Positions 54,053-64,000 of a stretch of DNA of 64,000 nucleotides are shown piece after piece. How positions within the stretch are numbered: position 1 is the first letter of the stretch; every line of letters starts with the position of its first letter. The position numbers and the translations under genes are program-made. Source of the stretch: Butyricimonas synergistica DSM 23225 (GTDB lineage Bacteria; Bacteroidota; Bacteroidia; Bacteroidales; Marinifilaceae); contig NZ_KB903360.1 of NCBI RefSeq assembly GCF_000379665.1, positions 374,175-438,174 of the forward strand. Reading direction: 5' to 3'. Below the pieces are notes generated by a model. It was given only the letters and a program-made list of their open reading frames with translations, did no database searches and had not been told where the DNA came from.

Positions 54053-54769
54053 ATGGGAAGAGCGTTCGAATACCGTAAAGCACGGAAGCTAAAGAGATGG
54101 GGCAACATGGCCCGCACGTTTACGAGAATAGGAAAAGAGATTGATATTGCCGTAAAAGCAGGAGGACCTGACCCAGCAAATAATACCCGTCTGCGTATCC
54201 TTATCCAAAACGCAAAAGCGGAAAATATGCCGAAAGAAAACGTGGAACGTGCCATCAAGCGTGCCGTTTCAAAAGATACTTCGGACTACAAGGAAATCGT
54301 GTACGAGGGATATGCCCCCTTCGGTATTGCTGTCGTTGTTGAAACAGCTACCGATAATAACACACGTACTGTTGCTAATGTGCGCCACTGTTTCTCTAAA
54401 TACGGCGGCTCGCTTGGAACAACCGGTAGTTTGGATTTCTTGTTCGACCGGAAATGCGTTTTCAAAATCACCCGTCCCGAAAACTTCGATCTCGAAGAGT
54501 TCGAGTTGGAAATGATTGATTACGGTGCCGACGAAATCTTTGAAGATGACGAGAACCATGTAATTATTTATGGGGCATTCGAAGCATTCGGCGCTATTCA
54601 AAAATATTTGGAGGATAACCACTACGAAATGGTAAGTGGAGAGTTTGAACGTATCCCTCTTGATACAAAAGAATTAACCGAAGAACAAAGAGAAACTGTC
54701 GACAAATTACTGGAAAAATTGGAAGAAGATGATGACGTAACCAACGTTTATCACAACATTAAAGAGTAA
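54053..54769 (+). CDS. yebC: YebC/PmpR family protein (transcription/translation factor)
   Basis: The 238-aa protein begins MGRAFEYRKARKLKRWGNMA and keeps the conserved family blocks TRIGKEIDIAVKAGGPDP and RLRILIQNAKAENMPKENVERAIKR. Later blocks include EGYAPFGIAVVVETATDN, NVRHCFSKYGGSLG and SLDFLFDRK. YebC/TACO1 proteins were first described as transcription regulators; newer work links them to relief of ribosome stalling at polyproline. No partner gene is adjacent except tRNA-Lys downstream. Confidence 0.93.
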   Translation: MGRAFEYRKARKLKRWGNMARTFTRIGKEIDIAVKAGGPDPANNTRLRILIQNAKAENMPKENVERAIKRAVSKDTSDYKEIVYEGYAPFGIAVVVETATDNNTRTVANVRHCFSKYGGSLGTTGSLDFLFDRKCVFKITRPENFDLEEFELEMIDYGADEIFEDDENHVIIYGAFEAFGAIQKYLEDNHYEMVSGEFERIPLDTKELTEEQRETVDKLLEKLEEDDDVTNVYHNIKE

Positions 54770-54842
54770 TTTTCTTGCAGATTAAAAAATATTGTTGCAT
54801 ATTTGCACCCGCAAAACGGTTAAAACCGCTTGCAACAAGGAA

Positions 54843-54915
54843 GACTTCGTAGCTCAGCTGGTAGAGCAATTGACTCTTAATCAATGGGTCGAGGGTTCGA
54901 GCCCCTCCGAGGTCA
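54843..54915 (+). tRNA. tRNA-Lys (anticodon CTT)
   Basis: The acceptor GACTTCG pairs with CGAGGTC. D arm AGCTCAGCTGGTAGAGCA, anticodon stem ATTGA/TCAAT with loop CTCTTAA (anticodon CTT, AAG codons), and T arm GAGGG TTCGAGC CCCTC. The discriminator is A; CCA is not encoded. A terminator follows directly. Confidence 0.97.
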
Positions 54916-54917
54916 CA

Positions 54918-54956
54918 GAAAATAAGCCACTTACGAAAGTAGGTGGTTTTCTTTTT
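54918..54956 (+). terminator. Terminator of tRNA-Lys
   Basis: GAAAATAAGCCACTTAC pairs imperfectly with GTAGGTGGTTTTC around GAAA, followed by TTTTT. Confidence 0.75.
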
Positions 54957-55013
54957 GGGAGACAATAAACTTTCTTCTCTTTTCCCCGTAAAAATCATAA
55001 AATACACTATATT

Positions 55014-55592
55014 ATGAGACACATCACTACATTATTCATGACGCTGGCACTCGTGCTAGGCACATTCGCATCTCTGACCGCACAGAATAGCATGACGGCT
55101 AAAGAGCAACGCAAACTAACCAGACAAGAACGTAAAATCGCTCAACAAAAAGAAAATGAACGATTGCACAAGGAGGCTATTCAAGCACTGGAGAATAATA
55201 ATTTCGTACTGGAAGCCGATCGTTTGATCTTCAAAAGAGGCAGGTCGATAAGCGTAACTTCCATAAAGAATTTTATTTCCATGGCAAACAAAAAGGCTAC
55301 CGTGCAAGTAAGTTTCGATACCCCTCGCCCTCTCCAAAACGGATTAGGCGGTTTCACGGTGGAAGGTAATGTTTCAGATGTCAAGATGAAACAAGACAAG
55401 AAGGGAAACGTGATTTACAGTTTTTTTGTCCAGGGTGTGAGTATTTCCGCTTACGTTAGTATTTCACTTTCCCCCGGTTCAAATAGCGTTTCCGCAAGGA
55501 TTTCGCCTTCCTTCAATTCAAACACCCTCACGATGAACGGGAAGCTATTGCAACAAGGGAAAGCCCGTATTTTCGAGGGAATCAAACGCTGA
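55014..55592 (+). CDS. DUF4251-type exported protein
   Basis: A 192-aa protein with signal peptide (LFMTLALVLGTFASLTAQ). A short Lys/Arg/Gln-rich helix (EQRKLTRQERKIAQQKENERL) leads to the DUF4251-like core: NNNFVLEADRLIFKRGRSIS and SFDTPRPLQNGLGGFTVEGN, ending SVSARISPSFNSNTLTMNGKL. Small periplasmic proteins of this family are common in Bacteroidota; their function is unknown. No operon partner. Its terminator follows 21 bp after the stop. Confidence 0.82.
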   Translation: MRHITTLFMTLALVLGTFASLTAQNSMTAKEQRKLTRQERKIAQQKENERLHKEAIQALENNNFVLEADRLIFKRGRSISVTSIKNFISMANKKATVQVSFDTPRPLQNGLGGFTVEGNVSDVKMKQDKKGNVIYSFFVQGVSISAYVSISLSPGSNSVSARISPSFNSNTLTMNGKLLQQGKARIFEGIKR

Positions 55593-55613
55593 TGTTAATC
55601 ACGTTGGATGTAT

Positions 55614-55646
55614 AAAACGGCAATAGGTTTCTCCTATTGCCGTTTT
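55614..55646 (+). terminator. Intrinsic terminator
   Basis: Perfect 14-bp stem AAAACGGCAATAGG/CCTATTGCCGTTTT (55614-55627 with 55633-55646) and a T-run. Confidence 0.92.
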
Positions 55647-55730
55647 TATTATATCCGATACAAAGAATACGACCGATTCTGATTTCAAAGAAATATTTCT
55701 ATTCATCATATTAACAATAGGTTTATTTAA

Positions 55731-59009
<3,279 letters not shown>

Positions 59010-59120
59010 GAGGCTGTTAATATTTCCACATCAGATGTACTCATTACATCCAATTTTCCATTTGCGTAGTACACACAACCAACCATCTTATCACAACAAA
59101 ATTCTTTATTTAAAAACGAG

Positions 59121-59153
59121 AGAGGCACCCGAAACCATCGGGCACCTCTTTTA
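59121..59153. terminator. Terminator between convergent genes
   Basis: AGAGGCACCCGA and TCGGGCACCTCT form two 5-bp helices with a 2x2 mismatch and an AACCA loop, then TTTT. It ends the beta-galactosidase transcript and possibly the opposing cassette. Confidence 0.7.
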
Positions 59154-59171
59154 CTAACACACTACACTCTA

Positions 59172-59714
59172 TTATTTCACGATAATCGTGAAACAGTTAT
59201 CTAAATCCTTGGAATAACCTTCGTTCGAGAAAGTCAAAGATATTTTATACCGCCCTTTCGGGACATTATTATGCAACGGAAGGCTAAATACCCCACTAGA
59301 TAGAATGGTCAATTCATTTAATAAAAGATCCACATCTCCAGTGTCCGTCGTGACATTTTTTATATCCACGTAGATTTGGGAAGTTCCATCCACACCTTCT
59401 ATCGGAGTTGAAGTCCACGGAATTCCGTATAAATTACGATCATAATCTTCACCGCCTCCGGTTTTAATCGTTGGATAAATTCCCATCGAAATAACATCAC
59501 CGGGATCCATTTTAAATATATTAACAAAAGTCTGAAAAGTTGGATTAGGAGTTTCTATCGGCGGAGTTATATCCAACTCTTTCTTCACCACCAATGAATC
59601 AATCTCGTATCCAGCATAATCAAGTGACAAATAACCGACCGTCACATCTTGACACCGGACACTTATCAACCAAACAAATAATGCAATTATCCCTATTCTA
59701 ATTCCAGTTTTCAT
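59172..59714 (-). CDS. Small lipoprotein of the FAS1-SusCD cassette, copy 2
   Basis: The 180-aa paralogue of the gene at 35.1 kb, with the same layout: signal/lipobox (LFVWLISVRC), VTVGYLSLDYAGYEIDSLVV, GEDYDRNLYGIPWTSTPIEGV, and the ending KGRYKISLTFSNEGYSKDLDNCFTIIVK-type strand pair. The near-identical C-termini fix both reading frames. I know no assigned function. It is the last gene of a second copy of the SusC-SusD-FAS1-lipoprotein operon, which continues beyond the window; sequence divergence says the duplication is not recent. Confidence 0.8.
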   Translation of the reverse strand: MKTGIRIGIIALFVWLISVRCQDVTVGYLSLDYAGYEIDSLVVKKELDITPPIETPNPTFQTFVNIFKMDPGDVISMGIYPTIKTGGGEDYDRNLYGIPWTSTPIEGVDGTSQIYVDIKNVTTDTGDVDLLLNELTILSSGVFSLPLHNNVPKGRYKISLTFSNEGYSKDLDNCFTIIVK

Positions 59715-59734
59715 AGTTTCAAATTTTCAATCGT

Positions 59735-60373
59735 TTAAATTTCTCCGAAAGCATGACCATAATTCAATGCATGTACCACTCCGTTTGCAGGCTGAATATC
59801 AGGAGTTGCCATCGGTATTTTCGAATACACAGGCGAATATAATCTCAACGTTACCGGTCCCCCGTCAGCGACACCCCCGTAAGGTTGCACTTCCAAATAA
59901 GCATAAAACGAATTTCCGGCAAGACACGTCACCAAAGTTCTCCCATCCTGCCGTTTATCATTAATTTGGTATTCCGTGTTCCGATAAGCGACATCCTTTT
60001 TCAACAACTTTCCTTTAGAAACATAACGCAAAATAAACGCCCGACAATCCTCCACCGGGATATCATCCACAGACTGAATATTACTCCCATTCTTAAACTG
60101 TTCGTCCCATATATACCGCTGAATCGAATAACTCTTCGGTCCCCAGAACGTGATTTCTGGATATTCATCATCCTTTCCTTCAAAAAGATCTACCAAACCG
60201 GCTCGTTCGATCATTTTTACCGTCAATTCCCAATTATATGAATCGGCTCGCAAAAAATCCATTATCGTACCTTCAAAATAAGGAGATGCCACCCCGGTAT
60301 CAATCACATCTTGTTGCGTGTTACAAGCATTCATGCCCAGTAATACACATATCATAAGAAATACATTTTTCAT
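59735..60373 (-). CDS. Fasciclin (FAS1) domain lipoprotein, copy 2
   Basis: A 212-aa lipoprotein (ICVLLGMNAC lipobox). FAS1 domain: GTIMDFLRADSYNWELTVKM, EITFWGPKSYSIQRYIW and ANGVVHALNYGHAFG. It matches the copy at 35.7 kb along its whole length with many substitutions. Located 20 bp before the small lipoprotein and 28 bp after SusD in operon order. Role presumed accessory to the SusC/SusD pair, as a surface adhesion or ligand-binding domain. Confidence 0.82.
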   Translation of the reverse strand: MKNVFLMICVLLGMNACNTQQDVIDTGVASPYFEGTIMDFLRADSYNWELTVKMIERAGLVDLFEGKDDEYPEITFWGPKSYSIQRYIWDEQFKNGSNIQSVDDIPVEDCRAFILRYVSKGKLLKKDVAYRNTEYQINDKRQDGRTLVTCLAGNSFYAYLEVQPYGGVADGGPVTLRLYSPVYSKIPMATPDIQPANGVVHALNYGHAFGEI

Positions 60374-60401
60374 CGTTCTTGATTTACACTTTAAAATTTC
60401 C

Positions 60402-61946
60402 TTAAAAATACTTCAACCAATATTTATTCTGCCGTATAGCGGGATTATTATCCATCGAAGTCACCCAAATCACAAGGAAAAACGCTCCATCTCTAAAATC
60501 CTGCTCCGACGCCGTCCGAAAACCTCCTTCCAATTCGGTTTTGTAATACCCGTTGCGAATAATATCATAATAACGATACCCCTCGAACAGCAATTCCTTC
60601 TCCCTTTCCTTATACACGGCATAACGCACATCCCCCTCGTACTCGGAAGCATCATACAATTTTGCATTAGCCCTCGCCCGCACTCGATTCAAATCTTTAA
60701 TCGCAGTTTCCGTATCTCCCAAACGAGCCGCACACTCTGCGCGCAATAAAATAATATCCGCCAAACGCCACCAGATACGATTCTGGTTATAATTAATCAT
60801 AGATCCGGCATTCCATCCACTTGTTTCCACGTAAGGATTCCGCCATTTATACGGATAAGCCAACCCGTGCGTTATTTTTACACTATCCGGACAATTATAC
60901 TCGTCGAATTTATAAAAATAAGCATTCCTCCGTTCGTCACTCCCCGGGAACATCTTCTCCATCTCGGACAAATAAATTTGACAAGGTTGATCCAAGGCAT
61001 CATAAGGTGTACTATTAGGTTCTACCGGGTAAGATTGATACTTTTTTGCCAAACAAAACATCATCATCCCTCGATCATTATCATTGATTTCATGCCAAAA
61101 ATCTTTATAAATCGTCTCGTAGATACTCTCCTTACTATCACCCACCAAAGCCGAAGTACACACCAATTCGGGAGAATCTTCCAGAGCGTAAATATTTGAA
61201 CTGATAATACTATCACAAGCCTCTTTCGCTCTTCGCCACAACGTTTGGTCATCATAATCCTGATCTGCAGCAAAATACTTGCCCCCCGCCTTCCAAGCGC
61301 ACAAATGAGCCAACAATGCGTTCGCAGCCCCTTTACTCGGTGTAGATTTATAGCGAGGTGCGTTTCCCAAATGATCGGTTACCTGGGGAAATTCCGGTAA
61401 ACAATTCACCGCATTTTGCGCCATCTCAATAGCATAATCACATACCTCTCCCCACGGTGATTGCCCTTGCGGCACAAGACTAACATCATCCTTCACCAAA
61501 ATACAATCCCCCCAACGCCGTAACAATTCCAAATACATCAAACCTTTATAAAAATAAGCCTGTCCCTTGTAAACCTTTCTGCGAGCATCCGTCATTTTCA
61601 CCTGATCCGCAAAATGCAACACAACATTCGCCTGAGTTATAACATCATAGAATCTCCCCCATCCCATTCCATCTACTTCACCCCCGTCGGGAGCCAAAGT
61701 TCTTTCTGAAGTAAATTGTTCATGTGGGTCAAAATCCATATAAGCCCCCTTCATCAACTGACATGTACCGTTTATAGCCAATTGACGCATATAATATCCC
61801 ACACCAGACAAAACACCTTCCAAATCCTTCTCTGTCTCCAATGCGTTTCTAAATGTCAACGAGTTTTCAGGCGTAAGATCCAACGCATCCTCGCAAGAAA
61901 TAAAACTTCCCGCTAACATGACCAATAAAAATATAATCCTCTTCAT
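60402..61946 (-). CDS. SusD/RagB-like lipoprotein of the FAS1 cassette, copy 2
   Basis: A 514-aa SusD protein: lipobox GSFISC, then EDALDLTPENSLTFRNALE. It keeps YKGQAYFYKGLMYLELLRRWGDC and the C-terminal WRLADIILLRAECAARLGDTETA with DLNRVRARA. Clearly paralogous to the SusD at 36.3 kb (same blocks throughout). The divergence in the middle (residues 150-350) may reflect different ligands. Starts 4 bp after the SusC stop, so translation is probably coupled. Confidence 0.94.
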   Translation of the reverse strand: MKRIIFLLVMLAGSFISCEDALDLTPENSLTFRNALETEKDLEGVLSGVGYYMRQLAINGTCQLMKGAYMDFDPHEQFTSERTLAPDGGEVDGMGWGRFYDVITQANVVLHFADQVKMTDARRKVYKGQAYFYKGLMYLELLRRWGDCILVKDDVSLVPQGQSPWGEVCDYAIEMAQNAVNCLPEFPQVTDHLGNAPRYKSTPSKGAANALLAHLCAWKAGGKYFAADQDYDDQTLWRRAKEACDSIISSNIYALEDSPELVCTSALVGDSKESIYETIYKDFWHEINDNDRGMMMFCLAKKYQSYPVEPNSTPYDALDQPCQIYLSEMEKMFPGSDERRNAYFYKFDEYNCPDSVKITHGLAYPYKWRNPYVETSGWNAGSMINYNQNRIWWRLADIILLRAECAARLGDTETAIKDLNRVRARANAKLYDASEYEGDVRYAVYKEREKELLFEGYRYYDIIRNGYYKTELEGGFRTASEQDFRDGAFFLVIWVTSMDNNPAIRQNKYWLKYF

Positions 61947-61950
61947 AATC

Positions 61951-64000
61951 CTAAAATTTTACGGTTAAACCCAAGGTAAATTTCCGGGGTAACGGGTACC
62001 CGTCACCTTTATCAATACCCGAATTGATCGAAATAATTTCCGGATCCAAACCCGAATAATTCGTGAGCGTAAACACATTTTCAATACTGGTAAAAATCCG
62101 CACCTGTTCCAAATTACAACGCCTCATCCACTTGTCCGGCAAACTATAACCCAACGTAACTGTTTTCAATTTTATCCAATTCACTTTCTCCACGAACCTA
62201 TCCAAATAACCGGTAAAATTTCCCACGTTATGATCGTACTGCAACATCGGGTAATCGGACTTATCACCTGGTTTTTCCCAAAATGTCACTTTACCAATAT
62301 CAAATAACAATGGATGCATCAAATTACTACTAGCATCCGTGGCTACAGAGTTCGGCTCCGTCAAATTAATCATATGCCGCCCTAACTGAAACGACATCGA
62401 TAAATTCAAATCAAAATTCTTCCAACGCACCTCACTGACAATACCACCCGTGAGTTCCGGCAATGCACTCCCGGCATAAACATTATCACCTCCAAATGAA
62501 CCACTTCCATCCACATCCACTAACTTATAATCACCTGGCTTGTAATAATTACTTTTACTACCGTAATATGCGCTCACACCTCCGGCATTATAATATATCG
62601 GCAACTCATCCTGACGATTCACGTACCCGTCTGTCTTTCCCACGTATATACCGTTTAAAGCTTTACCGATAATCCAATTATTATCAGCAACATCCCGTCC
62701 GTCATATGACTTCTCGAAACGGTTCCAATTCTTGGCGGCATTAACCGATACTTTCCAGTACAAATCCTGCTGCCGGAATATCTCGTATTTCACCAACAAC
62801 TCAATCCCTTCATTCGAAACAGCTGCCGCATTACGCCATTGCGCTCCATAGCCGTTATGATCTCCCGGTAACCCCACTAGCATCAACTTTTTATCCGAAT
62901 AACGATAATAATAATCGAACGTGATCCCCAAACGGTAATTCAAAAAGTCCATATCCAACCCGAAATCGTATTGATCCGTTTCTTCCCAAGAAAGATCTTC
63001 ATTGTATAAACCGGTACCATACTGAGGTGTAATAATTCCATTACCCAAAAAAGACTTAGAACCAACCTGCATCAAACCCAAGGCTAAATATGGCGAATCG
63101 AAATGCATTCCCGATTTACCCCAACTTGCGCGGAACTTACCAAAATTAAACCAAGAAGAAAAACGCTCCATAAAAGACTCCTCCGTGAACGCCCATCCCA
63201 CGGCGACAGAAGGAAATGTTCCCCATTTATTGTTTTTACCGAACACTGAACTACCATCCCTACGGAAACTTGCTGACAACAAATATTTCTTTTTATAATT
63301 ATACTCCAAACGAGCGAAATAAGAAATCAACACTTTCTCCTGCATATCCGACTGATAATGCTGCAACGCTCTATAATCAGTTGTTCCGGAAACAATCTCA
63401 CCACCAGAATCATAATCTTTTTTTATCAACTCCGGCATTCCCGATGGTGCGTAATAAATTTTATCACTTGGGGAATTTTCCGCTGTACCCCCGTTGTATT
63501 CCATCTGGTCATACTGGTAAGAAAATCCTGCCACGAAATTGAAATTATGATTTTCTCGAACGGTCTTATTACAAGAAAGCAAACTTTCGCTCAACACCAT
63601 CAAGTTCACACCCGTTTCCCCGACCGAATTAGAAAAACCTTCATCACTCAAATAAGAAGGTGAAAAATAATTTCTCCGATGCACCGAATAATCGGCAGCG
63701 AAAGAACTGGACAAATACAACCCGTCAACCACCTCGTATCCCAATTTAAACGTCGGTCGAAAACGCACAGAACGATTTTTTTCTTTCGTCCCACCTAATT
63801 TCTCTAAAATATAATTCCACACCTCGGTGCCCTTCCCCGGGTATAAAGATGACAATTTATAAGGATCACCAGGTACAGTTTCAATTGCCGGACTATAACC
63901 CAACATATCATCCTTATTTCCCCGTTTCCTGTTAGTCAATGAAGCCACGAACCGTAAATCAACATCCAATCGCTTGGTCGGTTTCACGCTCAACGTGGAA
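61951..64000 (-). CDS. SusC/RagA-type TonB-dependent transporter, FAS1 cassette copy 2 (partial)
   Basis: Open to the window end; only the beta-barrel part (about 680 residues) is seen. It starts inside the barrel (VKPTKRLDVDLRFVASLTN) and runs through PGDPYKLSSLYPGKG, RRDGSSVFGKNNKWGTFPSVAVGW and DLSWEETDQYDFGLD to the typical end FTLGLTVKF. It matches the SusC at 38-40 kb over its full visible length. The N-terminal STN, plug and any sigma/FecR genes would lie beyond the window. Confidence 0.94.
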   Translation of the reverse strand, partial: STLSVKPTKRLDVDLRFVASLTNRKRGNKDDMLGYSPAIETVPGDPYKLSSLYPGKGTEVWNYILEKLGGTKEKNRSVRFRPTFKLGYEVVDGLYLSSSFAADYSVHRRNYFSPSYLSDEGFSNSVGETGVNLMVLSESLLSCNKTVRENHNFNFVAGFSYQYDQMEYNGGTAENSPSDKIYYAPSGMPELIKKDYDSGGEIVSGTTDYRALQHYQSDMQEKVLISYFARLEYNYKKKYLLSASFRRDGSSVFGKNNKWGTFPSVAVGWAFTEESFMERFSSWFNFGKFRASWGKSGMHFDSPYLALGLMQVGSKSFLGNGIITPQYGTGLYNEDLSWEETDQYDFGLDMDFLNYRLGITFDYYYRYSDKKLMLVGLPGDHNGYGAQWRNAAAVSNEGIELLVKYEIFRQQDLYWKVSVNAAKNWNRFEKSYDGRDVADNNWIIGKALNGIYVGKTDGYVNRQDELPIYYNAGGVSAYYGSKSNYYKPGDYKLVDVDGSGSFGGDNVYAGSALPELTGGIVSEVRWKNFDLNLSMSFQLGRHMINLTEPNSVATDASSNLMHPLLFDIGKVTFWEKPGDKSDYPMLQYDHNVGNFTGYLDRFVEKVNWIKLKTVTLGYSLPDKWMRRCNLEQVRIFTSIENVFTLTNYSGLDPEIISINSGIDKGDGYPLPRKFTLGLTVKF

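Noticed and set aside
54759-55022. Minus-strand 87-codon frame over the tRNA
   Set aside because: It reads through tRNA-Lys and its terminator on the opposite strand; a known artefact type.

Overview
The window looks like a chromosomal segment of an anaerobic gut Bacteroidota, most likely of the Odoribacteraceae (Butyricimonas/Odoribacter-like). The support is the Bacteroidota-type promoters (-7 element TAnnTTTG, seen before many genes), the SusC/SusD systems with ECF sigma and FecR regulators, the menaquinone operon, methylmalonyl-CoA mutase of the succinate-propionate route, and meso-diaminopimelate dehydrogenase. The genus is inferred; no rRNA gene is present.

Region 1 (1-9.4 kb) is a visibly AT-rich, sparsely coding island with all genes on the minus strand. 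It holds a BACON-repeat lipoprotein cut by the window edge, a RadC-like JAMM protein, a two-TM mini-protein, a DEAH helicase, and several proteins of unknown family. Large non-coding stretches carry conserved-looking inverted repeats, a pair of 49-bp repeats, and a likely ~290-nt structured RNA that has its own promoter and terminator. It resembles the interior of an integrative or plasmid-like element; no integrase or boundary is visible.

Region 2 (9.6-19.4 kb) is core metabolism: ddh, an exported subtilase, mutA-mutB (methylmalonyl-CoA mutase), a PatB/MalY C-S lyase-type aminotransferase, and a small Fe-S protein.

Region 3 (19.4-34.1 kb, minus strand) is a nutrient-uptake locus: ECF sigma, FecR anti-sigma, SusC with STN domain, SusD, DUF4843-type lipoprotein, PKD-like lipoprotein, and two paralogous exported metzincin proteases. 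The logic is that a ligand on SusC signals through STN to FecR and sigma, and the operon pairs surface proteolysis with import. A peptide or protein substrate is likely.

Region 4 (34.4-43.7 kb) holds a TRIC/YadS-type channel (plus strand) and a second sigma-FecR-SusC-SusD operon ending in a FAS1-domain lipoprotein and a small lipoprotein. A diverged copy of the last four genes of this cassette reappears at 59.2-64 kb and runs off the window.

Region 5 (43.7-59 kb) has an MFS exporter (minus strand), then the plus-strand menaquinone operon menF-menD-[lipoprotein]-menB-menC-menE, glutaminase glsA, a lipoprotein with a carbohydrate-binding-like C-terminus, a YebC-type regulator, tRNA-Lys(CTT), a DUF4251-type protein and an exported GH2 beta-galactosidase. 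A 177-bp MITE-like palindromic element sits at 43.5-43.7 kb.
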